From an uncultured Roseicyclus sp. (GTDB taxonomy: Bacteria; Pseudomonadota; Alphaproteobacteria; Rhodobacterales; Rhodobacteraceae), in the NCBI GenBank assembly GCA_947494975.1, contig CANLXA010000003.1, positions 806,001 through 870,000 of the forward strand: a DNA stretch of 64,000 nt, read 5' to 3'. The notes under the pieces were generated by a model. The model saw nothing but the letters and a program-made list of their open reading frames with translations, made no database searches and had not been told where the DNA came from. Position 1 is the stretch's first letter. Each line of letters starts with the position of its first letter. Made by a program: the position numbers and the translations under genes. This document shows positions 17,293 through 25,464 of the stretch, piece after piece.

Positions 17293-18027
17293 ATGCCGGA
17301 CCGCCGGGACCAGGCCCTCGACCAGGGGGCCCTGCCCACCTATCTGCGCATTGCCGAGGCGCTGACCATCGATATCGGTGGCGGGCGGCTTGCGGCGGGC
17401 GACAAGCTGCCGCCGGAACGCCGGATGGCCGCGGATCAGGGCGTGGCGGTGGCGACGCTCCGCAAGGCGCTGCAAGTGCTGGCCGATCGCGGGCTGATCG
17501 AGCGGCGCCAGGGCTCAGGCAATTATGTGCTCGGCGGCAAGGCGAATGTCGGAACCTACGCACTTTTCCGGCTGGAGCTGGCCGGTGTCGGCGGCGGGCT
17601 GCCCACCGCGCGGCTGCTGGACCTGAAGAAGACCAAGAAGCCCGATAGCCTGCCGAATATCGGCACGGCCTTCGATACCGGGATCCGGATCCGGCGCCTG
17701 CGTTACCTCGCCGATCTGCCCGTCGCGGTTGAGGAGATCTGGCTCGACCTGCGCTGGCATGACGACAACGGCCTGAACCCGCGCACGATCTCGGAATCGC
17801 TCTATCGCACCTATGCCGACCGCCTAGGCCTGAAGATCCGCGAGGCCGAAGACGTCATCGGCGCGGGCGACCTGCCCGATTGGTCCCCCGACGAATTCGG
17901 CATCGCCCCGGGCACGCGCATGATCCGTATTGAACGCCGCGCCTATGACCAATATGGCGAGCCGTGCGAGGCCTCCTGGACGTGGTATGACCCAGGCCGC
18001 GCCCAGTATTACGCCAGGGTGCCATGA
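17293..18027 (+). CDS. GntR-family regulator with UTRA domain
   Basis: A 244-residue regulator. Residues 15-80 are a GntR winged helix (TYLRIAEALTIDIGGGRLAAGDKLPPERRMA then LIERRQGSGNYV), and residues 95-240 form an HutC/UTRA effector domain (IRRLRYLADLPVAVEEIWLDL, MIRIERRAYD). This architecture is that of NagR/DasR-type sugar-phosphate sensors, which fits NagA downstream. GGGGAGGA precedes ATG 17293. It starts a plus-strand run with the Gfo/Idh/MocA, kinase and NagA genes, and is divergent from the monooxygenase-AKR pair, so it may regulate both. Confidence 0.88.
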   Translation: MPDRRDQALDQGALPTYLRIAEALTIDIGGGRLAAGDKLPPERRMAADQGVAVATLRKALQVLADRGLIERRQGSGNYVLGGKANVGTYALFRLELAGVGGGLPTARLLDLKKTKKPDSLPNIGTAFDTGIRIRRLRYLADLPVAVEEIWLDLRWHDDNGLNPRTISESLYRTYADRLGLKIREAEDVIGAGDLPDWSPDEFGIAPGTRMIRIERRAYDQYGEPCEASWTWYDPGRAQYYARVP

Positions 18028-18052
18028 CATTTTCAGCAGCGGGAATAGCAAG

Positions 18053-19141
18053 ATGACGCGATACGGCCTCGTGGGCGCCGGCATGATGGGCCAGGAGCAT
18101 ATGCGCAATATCGCGCTTCTGGCGAACACCGCCGTCACCGCGTATCTGGAACCCGACGATGAGATGGCGGCCCGTGCGCAGGCGACAACGCCCGGCGCGG
18201 CCCGGTGCGCCGATCTCGACGCGCTGGTGGCGCGCGAGGATGTGGATGCGCTTGTCATCGCGTCGCCCAACCACACCCATGTGGATCTCCTGCACCAGAT
18301 CGCGGCGCGGCGCGCTCTGCCGATCCTGTGCGAAAAGCCGCTCTTCACCGATCCCGGCGACTTGGGCGCGGTCACGGCCTTCGCCAAAAGCTATGCCGCG
18401 CCGGTCTGGGTGGCGATGGAATACCGCTATATGCCGCCCATCGCGAAATTCCGCGAAATGGTGGATTCCTCCACCGGCGGGATCAAGATGCTGTCGATCC
18501 GCGAACATCGCTTTCCGTTTCTGGAAAAGGTCGGCAACTGGAACCGCTTTAATGCGAATAGCGGTGGCACGTTGGTGGAGAAATGCTGCCATTTCTTCGA
18601 TCTGATGCGCCTGATCCTGCGTGACGAGCCGATCCGGGTGATGGCCAGCGCAGGCCAGGCGGTGAACCACCTCGATGAGCAATATGACGGGCAGGTGCCC
18701 GATATCTGGGATTGCGGCTATGTGATCGTGGATTTCGCCAGCGGTGCCCGCGCCCTGCTCGATCTGTGCATGTTTGCCGAGGGCAGCGAATACCAGGAGG
18801 AGATCAGCGCCGTGGGCCCGGCGGGCAAGATCGAGGCCAAGGTCCCCGGCCCCACCCGGTTCTGGAATTTCGATATCGGCCCCGCGCCGATGCCCAAGGT
18901 GATCGTCAGCCCGCGCAATCCGACAACCGGCAAGGTTGTCCATGACTGCCCCGTCGACAAGGATCTTCTGACGGCTGGGGATCACCACGGCTCCACCTAT
19001 TATCAGCATGTGCGGTTCCTTGAGGTGGTGCGCAAAGGCCGCACGCCCGAGGTGACGCTGGCGGACGGGGCGGCGGCGGTGCGTATGGGTCTGGCGGCGC
19101 AGGAGGCCGCGATCACCGGCCAGGCGGTTTCCTTGATCTAG
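18053..19141 (+). CDS. Gfo/Idh/MocA-family protein (oxidoreductase or NAD-dependent glycosidase)
   Basis: A 362-residue two-domain protein. The N-terminal Rossmann domain has YGLVGAGMMGQEH (GxGxxG) and the family motif CEKPLFTDP. The C-terminal alpha/beta domain holds NSGGTLVEKCCHFFDL, where an active-site His normally sits. It starts at ATG 18053, 25 bp after the GntR stop. It could be a sugar dehydrogenase of amino-sugar metabolism. Because a monooxygenase/AKR pair typical of sulfoquinovose degradation lies next to it, an NAD-dependent sulfoquinovosidase of the kind recently placed in CAZy family GH188, which also has this fold, should be considered. The fold is certain; the reaction is not. 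Confidence 0.8.
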   Translation: MTRYGLVGAGMMGQEHMRNIALLANTAVTAYLEPDDEMAARAQATTPGAARCADLDALVAREDVDALVIASPNHTHVDLLHQIAARRALPILCEKPLFTDPGDLGAVTAFAKSYAAPVWVAMEYRYMPPIAKFREMVDSSTGGIKMLSIREHRFPFLEKVGNWNRFNANSGGTLVEKCCHFFDLMRLILRDEPIRVMASAGQAVNHLDEQYDGQVPDIWDCGYVIVDFASGARALLDLCMFAEGSEYQEEISAVGPAGKIEAKVPGPTRFWNFDIGPAPMPKVIVSPRNPTTGKVVHDCPVDKDLLTAGDHHGSTYYQHVRFLEVVRKGRTPEVTLADGAAAVRMGLAAQEAAITGQAVSLI

Positions 19142-19154
19142 TCCGGGGCGTAAG

Positions 19155-20000
19155 ATGCGCGCCATGGAGGAGCGCATCGATATCGGCATGGATGGTGGCG
19201 GCACCGGCTGCCGCGTCGTGGTGTGCCATCGTGGTGCCGAGGCCCGCGCCGAGGGCGGGCCTGCCAATGTCGTCAGTGATCCCGCCGCCGCCGAAGCGGC
19301 CTTGCGTCTGGCCCTGACGGATGCGCTGGCGCAGCTTGGCCTGACCATGGAGCATCTTACCGGTGCGCGGATCGTGGCGGGGCTCGCCGGGTGCCGTCTG
19401 CCCGGCGCGGCCGACGACTTCGCGATGCGCCTGCCCTACCTCGCCTATGTCACCGACGACAGCGTGACGGCGCTTGAGGGCGCCTTGGGCGGCACCGATG
19501 GCAGCCTGATAAGTTTGGGCACCGGATCCTTCTTCATCCGCAAGTCGGGCACCGATCTGGTGCATCACGGCGGCTGGGGCTTTCACCTCGGCGATGAAGG
19601 CTCGGCGGCGTGGCTCGGGCGGCGGGCCCTACAATGGGCGTTGCGCGCTTGCGATGGTCGCGCGCCGGACGACCCGCTTGTCGCGTTTCTGCTGGACTTC
19701 CTGCCAACACATCCGGTGGTGTGGGCCCAAACCGCGCGACCGGCGGATTACGCGGCCCTGGGCCGCCGCGTGACGGAAACGGCAAGCCCGATGGCAACGG
19801 ATTTATTGAAGGAATGTGCCGGCGTGGTGGAAGACGCGCTTGAGCGACTGGCCCATCCGCCCGGAGCGGCCTGGGCCTTGACGGGGGGGCTGGGGCCATT
19901 CGTGGTACCGCACCTGCCCGCCGCGCTGGCGCGCACCCGGGTCGAGCCCGCCGCCTCCGCCCTGCACGGCGCCCTGGCGATGGCGCGGGCCCTGCCATGA
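19155..20000 (+). CDS. N-acetylglucosamine kinase-like protein, BadF/BadG family
   Basis: A 281-residue ASKHA-fold ATPase. DIGMDGGGTGCRVVVC near the N-terminus is the phosphate-1 motif, DDSVTALEGALGG carries the catalytic Asp, and SLISLGTGSFFI and GGWGFHLGDEGSAAWLGRRAL are BadF/BadG/GspK hallmarks. It likely phosphorylates GlcNAc or a related amino sugar to the 6-phosphate, the substrate of NagA. Its stop overlaps the nagA start (ATGA, 19997-20000). A second possible start is the ATG at 19164. Substrate assignment rests mainly on the nagA neighbour. Confidence 0.85.
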   Translation: MRAMEERIDIGMDGGGTGCRVVVCHRGAEARAEGGPANVVSDPAAAEAALRLALTDALAQLGLTMEHLTGARIVAGLAGCRLPGAADDFAMRLPYLAYVTDDSVTALEGALGGTDGSLISLGTGSFFIRKSGTDLVHHGGWGFHLGDEGSAAWLGRRALQWALRACDGRAPDDPLVAFLLDFLPTHPVVWAQTARPADYAALGRRVTETASPMATDLLKECAGVVEDALERLAHPPGAAWALTGGLGPFVVPHLPAALARTRVEPAASALHGALAMARALP

Positions 20001-21124
20001 CAATCCTCTATCTCAACGCCGCGGTGATGACCCCGCAGGGCCTCGAAGCCCGCGACATCCATGTGCGCGATGGGCGGATCGCGGCGTTTTATCCGTCGGG
20101 CGAGGAACATCGGGCGCGCAAGACGATGGATCTGCAGGGCCAGTTGGTGACCCCGCCGATGTGCGATCTGCAGGTCAATGGCGGCGGTGGCCTGATGCTG
20201 GGGGCGTGCCAGAGTGTGGAGGACCTTCGGCAGATCGTGGATGCGCATCAATCCGACGGCGTCGCCCATATCCTGCCCACCCTGATCAGTGACACCGAAG
20301 AGCAGATCATCCGCATCGCCGACCTGGTCGCCGCGGCCCGGCGCGACGGCCTGTGGCAGATCCAGGGCCTGCATCTGGAAGGGCCGCACCTGACCCGGGC
20401 CGGGGCCCACGATCCGGACATGTTCCGCCCGCTGGAGATGGCCGACCTGGCGCTCTACCGCGAGATCGCGGCCAAGGTCGGGCGCCTGATGATCACCCTC
20501 GCGCCCGAGCTGGTGCCGGTGGAGACCATCGCCGAATTGACCCGCGCGGGCATCATCGTGGCCCTCGGCCACAGCGAGTGCGACAGTGAAACGGCCTGGG
20601 CCGCCTTCGATGCGGGGGCGCACTGCGCCACCCATCTGTTCAACGCGATGTCGGGCCTCGATCACCGCCATCCGGGCCTCGCCGCCGCGGCGCTCGCGCG
20701 CGGCACATTCGGCCTGATCGCCGATGGCATCCATGTGCATCCCGATATGCTGCGCCTCGCGGGGCGGCATCATTCCGGCGCGTTTCTGGTCAGCGACGCG
20801 ATGGCGGTGGCGGGCACGGATCTCGACCAGTTCCACCTGAACGGCCGCCGGATCGAGCGGCGCGACGGCCGCCTGACGCTGGAGGATGGAACCCTTGCGG
20901 GCGCGGACCTGACGCTGGCGCGCGCGGTGGACATCATGACAAGGGCGAGCGGCCTGCCCCGTGTCCAGGTGATCTCCATGGCAACGCAGGTTCCGGCGGC
21001 GCTTCTCGGTCAGCCGAAGGGCCTGACCATCGGACGCCGCGCGGTGTTCCAGGCCTGGCCCACACGCGGAAAGCCCCGCCTGCACCTGCCCGATGGCTGG
21101 ACCGACCAGCCGCCGCTCGGCTGA
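19997..21124 (+). CDS. nagA: N-acetylglucosamine-6-phosphate deacetylase
   Basis: A 375-residue amidohydrolase that removes acetate from GlcNAc-6-phosphate. Metal and substrate ligands are visible in GLHLEGPHL (Glu), ALGHSECDSE (His), CATHLFNAMSGLDHRHPG (His and loop) and FLVSDAMAVAG (catalytic Asp). The N-terminal composite domain is present. It is translationally coupled to the kinase. The next expected step, glucosamine-6-phosphate deaminase, is not in the window, nor is an amino-sugar transporter. The VIT gene is convergent, 18 bp away. Confidence 0.93.
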   Translation: MTILYLNAAVMTPQGLEARDIHVRDGRIAAFYPSGEEHRARKTMDLQGQLVTPPMCDLQVNGGGGLMLGACQSVEDLRQIVDAHQSDGVAHILPTLISDTEEQIIRIADLVAAARRDGLWQIQGLHLEGPHLTRAGAHDPDMFRPLEMADLALYREIAAKVGRLMITLAPELVPVETIAELTRAGIIVALGHSECDSETAWAAFDAGAHCATHLFNAMSGLDHRHPGLAAAALARGTFGLIADGIHVHPDMLRLAGRHHSGAFLVSDAMAVAGTDLDQFHLNGRRIERRDGRLTLEDGTLAGADLTLARAVDIMTRASGLPRVQVISMATQVPAALLGQPKGLTIGRRAVFQAWPTRGKPRLHLPDGWTDQPPLG

Positions 21125-21142
21125 CGCAATAACGGCTGTGTC

Positions 21143-21868
21143 TCAGATCGACTGGCCCACCAGCCCGCCAATGGCGCTGGTGGCGGCCATCGCCAGTGCC
21201 CCCCAGATCATCACCCGCATCGCCGCCCGGCCCCGAGGCGCGCCCCCGGCCTGGGCGCCAAGCGCGCCGAGCGAGCCAAGGGCGGCCAGCGTGCCCGCCC
21301 CCACCCACCACACAAGCGCCCCGAGCGGCGCGGCAAAGGCCACGCCAAGCGGCACTGCCGCCCCCAAGGCAAAAGTCAGCGCCGAGACCACAGCCGCCTG
21401 CACCGGGCGCGGGGGAGACAGGTCCGTCAACCCGATCTCATCGCGCAGATGGGCGGACAGCGCGTCCTTCTCGGTCAATTCGCGCGACACCTCCGCTGCC
21501 AGATCCGGGCTCAGGCCGCGGCCCTCATAGATCGCCGTCAATTCCGCCAGTTCGGCTTCGGGATTGTCCGCAAGCTCGGCCTTTTCGCGCGCCACATCGG
21601 CGCGCTCGGCATCGGCCTGCGACGAGACGGACACATATTCCCCCGCCGCCATCGACAGCGCGCCCGCCACCATCCCCGCCAACCCGGCCAGGATGATCGT
21701 GGCCTTGTCCCCGGATCCCGCCGCCACCCCCGCAATCAGGGAGGCCGTCGACAGGATCCCGTCATTGGCCCCCATCACGGCGGCGCGAAGCCAGCCCGCC
21801 CGACCGGACAGATGCGGCTCCACATGGGCCGACGGCACGCCGAAATTCTGCGGGCGGTGTTCAGCCAT
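21143..21868 (-). CDS. VIT1/CCC1-family iron/manganese transporter
   Basis: A 241-residue membrane protein. AAVMGANDGILSTASLIAGVAAG and GMVAGALSMAAGEYVSVSSQ are the two signature segments of helices 1-2, followed by a soluble, Glu-rich cytoplasmic metal-binding helix pair (residues 85-150) and three further helices. Bacterial members are thought to export or sequester Fe2+ or Mn2+. The start overlaps the end of the upstream D-lactate dehydrogenase gene by 8 nt, so both belong to one transcript; a functional link between them is not evident. Confidence 0.9.
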   Translation of the reverse strand: MAEHRPQNFGVPSAHVEPHLSGRAGWLRAAVMGANDGILSTASLIAGVAAGSGDKATIILAGLAGMVAGALSMAAGEYVSVSSQADAERADVAREKAELADNPEAELAELTAIYEGRGLSPDLAAEVSRELTEKDALSAHLRDEIGLTDLSPPRPVQAAVVSALTFALGAAVPLGVAFAAPLGALVWWVGAGTLAALGSLGALGAQAGGAPRGRAAMRVMIWGALAMAATSAIGGLVGQSI

Positions 21869-23273
21869 CGGGCAGATGCATCTTGCCGGGATTGAAGATG
21901 TTATGGGGGTCCACGCCCCGCTTGATGGCGGCCATCATCGCCAAGGCGCCGGGCCCAAGCTCACGCTCCAGATACTTGGCCTTGCCCTGCCCGATCCCGT
22001 GCTCCCCGGTGCAGGTGCCGTCCATCGAAATCGCCAGATCGTTGAGCCAGCCGACAAACCCCTCGGCCTTGGCCATCTCATCGGGATTGTCCGTGTCGAT
22101 CAGGAGCAGCGTGTGGAAGTTTCCGTCGCCGACATGGCCCACGACTGGCGCGGTGAAGCCAAGTTCGGCCAGCTTGTCCTGCGCGCGGGTCACGCAATCG
22201 GCCAGGCGGCTGATCGGAACACAGACATCGGTGGACAGGCCCTGCGCGCCGGGCCTGAGTTGCAGCGCCGCCCAATAGGCATCGTGCCGCGCCTGCCAGA
22301 GCGCCGTGCGCTCCTCTTCCCGCGTCGTGAAGGTGAAGCCCGTGCCGCCATGCTCCGCCGCAATCTCGCCAAAGGTCTCGGCCTGTTCCGTCACACCGGT
22401 CTCCGAGCCATGAAATTCCAGCAGCAACAGCGGCGTTTCCGGCAGGGAGAGCCCGGAATAGGCGTTGCAGGCCTTCACCTGGAGCGCGTCCAGCAACTCG
22501 ATCCGCGCCACCGGCAGCCCGAACTGGAAGCTGGTGATGACGGCGTTGCAGGCCGCTTCAACGGACGGGAAGGAACAGATCGCGGCGGAGGTGGCTTCCG
22601 GGATACCCTGCAGCTTCAGGGTCAGTTCGGTGATCAGGCCCAGCGTGCCTTCCGAGCCCACGATCAGGCGGGTCAGGTCATAGCCCGCGGAGGTCTTGCG
22701 CGCCCGCGCCGCGGTTTTCACGATCTCACCCGAGGGCAGAACTGCCTTCAGCGCCAGGATATTGTCCTTCATCGTCCCGTAGCGCACGGCGCAGGTCCCG
22801 CTGGCGCCGGTCGCGGCCATCCCGCCAAGCGACGCATCCGCGCCGGGATCGATGGGGAAGAACAGGCCGGTATCGCGCAGATGCGTGTTGAGCGCCTTGC
22901 GCGTCACGCCGGGCTGGATCACCACGTCCATATCCTCGGTGTGGACGTCGAGGATCGCGTTCATCTGGCTGAAATCGAGCGAGATGCCCCCCGCGGGCGC
23001 ATTCACATGGCCCTCCAGCGAGGTGCCGGTGCCGAACGGAATGATCGGTACGCGGTGGGTGGCACAGATGCGCACGATTTCCTGCACCTCTTCGGTGGAT
23101 TGCGGAAAGATCACCGCATCGGGCGGCTGGTTGCGCAACCAGGTGGTGGTATGGCCGTGCTGTTCCCGGAGCGCCTGCCCGGTTTCCACCCGCGGCCCGA
23201 ACCGCTGGGTCAAGACGCCGATCGCAGTGGCAATACCGTCCTCGTTGCGCGGCAGATCAGCCAACAGGGCCAT
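21861..23273 (-). CDS. FAD-linked D-lactate dehydrogenase (GlcD/LdhD type)
   Basis: A 470-residue flavoprotein of the VAO/PCMH fold. The FAD-binding domain holds VPIIPFGTGTSLEGHV, PGADASLGGMAATGASGT and GSEGTLGLITELTLKL, and the C-terminal cap has VVGHVGDGNFHTLLL and GEHGIGQGKAKYL, the metal/substrate His sites of D-lactate and glycolate dehydrogenases. It oxidises a D-2-hydroxy acid, most likely D-lactate, passing electrons to the respiratory chain. GlcE/GlcF partners are absent, which favours the single-subunit LdhD form. It is followed by the VIT gene. Confidence 0.88.
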   Translation of the reverse strand: MALLADLPRNEDGIATAIGVLTQRFGPRVETGQALREQHGHTTTWLRNQPPDAVIFPQSTEEVQEIVRICATHRVPIIPFGTGTSLEGHVNAPAGGISLDFSQMNAILDVHTEDMDVVIQPGVTRKALNTHLRDTGLFFPIDPGADASLGGMAATGASGTCAVRYGTMKDNILALKAVLPSGEIVKTAARARKTSAGYDLTRLIVGSEGTLGLITELTLKLQGIPEATSAAICSFPSVEAACNAVITSFQFGLPVARIELLDALQVKACNAYSGLSLPETPLLLLEFHGSETGVTEQAETFGEIAAEHGGTGFTFTTREEERTALWQARHDAYWAALQLRPGAQGLSTDVCVPISRLADCVTRAQDKLAELGFTAPVVGHVGDGNFHTLLLIDTDNPDEMAKAEGFVGWLNDLAISMDGTCTGEHGIGQGKAKYLERELGPGALAMMAAIKRGVDPHNIFNPGKMHLPDG

Positions 23274-23781
23274 GTGGATCGCTTCCTTCTCCAGATGGGC
23301 GGGACGCTAACAGGGCCGCATCGATGCCTCAAGGCCACTGCCCGGCGTCAAACATGCGGCGACGGGCCCCCTGAACCAAACCGCACCCCCATTTGGCGGC
23401 CCGATGGGCAAACCGATCGCGTTTGGGGGGCCAGCCCCCCAATCCCCCCGGGATATTTTCAAAACAAGGAAGGGGGCCGTAACCGGTTGTTAACCATGAG
23501 GAGAGATATTGGGCCTGCGGTACAGGCTGGGAAGCCGATGACCGCAAACGAGGAAGGCCCCCGGCTCCGTCTGGGGGCTGACCCTCATGTCCTCGTTTTT
23601 CAAATATCCATTTGAAACATCCCGACCCTGTCGCAACGATCCGGTCAACGCGCCGCCGCGGGTGTGCCCTCTTGGCCGCAGGCCAACGGGCACGCCCGCC
23701 CGGCCCAAAGATCGCCAACATCCCGCGTCAGCGGGTGGCGGCGATCACGGGAGCGCCCGGCCTTCGGGCCACGCGGTGCGG
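23274..23781. other. Gene-free, structured intergenic region
   Basis: This 508-bp stretch between the D-lactate dehydrogenase start and the rhodanese stop has no convincing gene. It holds a hairpin at 23423-23442 (stem TTGGGGGGC/GCCCCCCAA with a 2-nt loop) directly followed by CCCCCCGGGATATTTTC, a form of intergenic element I associate with this bacterial family. A nested hairpin at 23546-23598 follows, ending in TTTTT, and then a short TTTCAAAT/ATTTGAAA stem at 23598-23617. Confidence 0.6.
23546..23600 (+). terminator. Nested hairpin with T-run
   Basis: The outer stem AAACGAGGA (23546-23554) pairs with TCCTCGTTT (23590-23598), the inner stem GCCCCC (23557-23562) pairs with GGGGGC (23573-23578), and TTTTT ends at 23600. 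In form it is a plus-strand Rho-independent terminator, yet no plus-strand gene ends nearby, so it may close an unannotated small RNA. A second stem of 8 bp overlaps its T-run and extends to 23617. Confidence 0.45.
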
Positions 23782-24159
23782 TCAGGCCTCGGTCGGGCCG
23801 CCGGCCTCTTTCCAGGCCGGGAAGCCGCCGATATTGGTGACATTTGTAAACCCCATATCCTGCAGGGTCTTGCCCGCCAGCGCCGCCTGACCGCCCGCGC
23901 CGCAGATCAGGTAGATCTCGGCGTCTTTCTGGAAGATCGGATCGTAGAGCGCCTCCACGGCGGGATCGGCGCGGAATTCGATCATGCCGCGCGGAATGTG
24001 GTGGGCGCCCTTGATCGTGCCGCTCTGCTTGAGGTCAGAACTGTCGCGCACGTCGATGAACGTGCCTTGCCCGCTCGCGTGCCTGGCGATGGCGTCCTCA
24101 GCGGACAGTTTCGGGACGGAGGCATTGGCGGCCTCCATGTAATCCTTGGCAGTCTTCAT
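23782..24159 (-). CDS. Single-domain rhodanese-like protein
   Basis: A 125-residue sulfurtransferase-type protein. GTFIDVRDSSDLKQSG is the substrate-entry motif and the active-site loop YLICGAGGQAAL carries Cys86. No signal peptide. It lies 24 bp downstream of ispG on the same strand, so it is probably the tail of that transcript. Acceptor and donor are unknown; a role in sulfur relay or thiol housekeeping is the usual inference. Confidence 0.9.
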   Translation of the reverse strand: MKTAKDYMEAANASVPKLSAEDAIARHASGQGTFIDVRDSSDLKQSGTIKGAHHIPRGMIEFRADPAVEALYDPIFQKDAEIYLICGAGGQAALAGKTLQDMGFTNVTNIGGFPAWKEAGGPTEA

Positions 24160-24183
24160 CGGTCTCTCCCTGTTCGGCCGGCC

Positions 24184-25317
24184 CTATTCGGCGGCCTGTT
24201 CTGCTGCGGCCTTCTCGGCCTCGATCTGTGCCGCCTTCTTCTCGACCTGTTCGACGATATGCTCGACCATCTGGTCATTGCTCATCTTGTGGCTCTGTTT
24301 GCCGGCCAGATACACCATGCCCGACCCCGCCCCGCCACCGGTAAAGCCCACATCGGTCATCAACGCCTCGCCGGGCCCGTTCACCACGCATCCGATGATG
24401 CTCAGGCTCATCGGCGTCTTGATATGTTCCAGCCGCCGTTCCAGCACCTCGACCGTCTTGATCACGTCGAAGCCCTGCCGCGCGCAGGAGGGGCAGGAGA
24501 TGATGTTCACGCCCCTGTGCCGAAGCCCAAGCGATTTCAGGATCTCGAAGCCGATCTTCACCTCTTCCACCGGATCCGCGCTCAGGCTCACACGCATCGT
24601 ATCGCCGATCCCGGCCCAGAGCAGATTGCCCAGGCCAATCGCGGATTTCACCGTGCCGCCGACGAACCCGCCCGCCTCGGTGATGCCCATATGGAACGGC
24701 GCGTCGGTTTGCTCGGCCAGCTGCTGGTAGGCCGCCGCCGTCATGAAGATGTCGGACGCCTTCATCGAGATCTTGAATTCGTGAAAATCGTTGTCTTCGA
24801 GGATCTTGATATGATGCAGCCCGCTTTCGACCATCGCATCGGGGCACGGCTCGCCATATTTCTCCAGCAGATGCTTTTCCAGCGACCCCGCATTCACGCC
24901 GATCCGGATGGAGCACTTGTTGTCGCGCGCGGCCCGGATCACCTCCTTCACGCGGGCTTCATCCCCGATATTGCCGGGGTTGATCCGCAGGCAGGCCGCG
25001 CCGGCCTCCGCCGCCTCGATCCCGCGCTTATAGTGGAAATGGATATCCGCCACGATCGGCACCGGGCTTTCGCGCACGATCTCGTGGAGCGCCCGGGACG
25101 AGGCCTCATCGGGCACCGAGACGCGCACGATATCCGCCCCCGCCTCCGCCGCCGCAACCACCTGCGCGATGGTGGCCCGGGCGTCGGTGGTCAGCGTGTT
25201 GGTCATCGTCTGGACAGAGATCGGCGCGTCGCCGCCCACCGGCACGTCACCCACCATGATCTGGCGGCTCTTGCGCCGGTCGATATTGCGCCAGGGGCGG
25301 ATGGGGTTGTGGGACAT
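24184..25317 (-). CDS. ispG: 4-hydroxy-3-methylbut-2-en-1-yl diphosphate synthase
   Basis: The penultimate enzyme of the MEP isoprenoid pathway, 377 residues. The N-terminal barrel shows [14 protein letters not shown] and [12 protein letters not shown]; the [4Fe-4S] domain has [13 protein letters not shown] and [10 protein letters not shown], giving three cluster cysteines. A Lys/Glu/Ala-rich tail (about 35 residues) extends past the conserved fold. ATG 25315-25317 was chosen for its fit with the conserved [12 protein letters not shown] start and an AGAGG upstream. It follows the RodZ-like gene by 147 bp and precedes the rhodanese gene. Confidence 0.96.
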   Translation of the reverse strand: MSHNPIRPWRNIDRRKSRQIMVGDVPVGGDAPISVQTMTNTLTTDARATIAQVVAAAEAGADIVRVSVPDEASSRALHEIVRESPVPIVADIHFHYKRGIEAAEAGAACLRINPGNIGDEARVKEVIRAARDNKCSIRIGVNAGSLEKHLLEKYGEPCPDAMVESGLHHIKILEDNDFHEFKISMKASDIFMTAAAYQQLAEQTDAPFHMGITEAGGFVGGTVKSAIGLGNLLWAGIGDTMRVSLSADPVEEVKIGFEILKSLGLRHRGVNIISCPSCARQGFDVIKTVEVLERRLEHIKTPMSLSIIGCVVNGPGEALMTDVGFTGGGAGSGMVYLAGKQSHKMSNDQMVEHIVEQVEKKAAQIEAEKAAAEQAAE

Positions 25318-25464
25318 GCAAGGACCTCTTCGCACCGATTGCCTGTAAGATAGACCTGTCACACGGGTGGAACAATGTGCGGCGGTCGGGTGCTGCAAAA
25401 TGCCCGGCCCGGCTTTGGCCAGGCGCGGGCCAAACCGCCGAGCAATCGGGACGTGGTGACGCTG

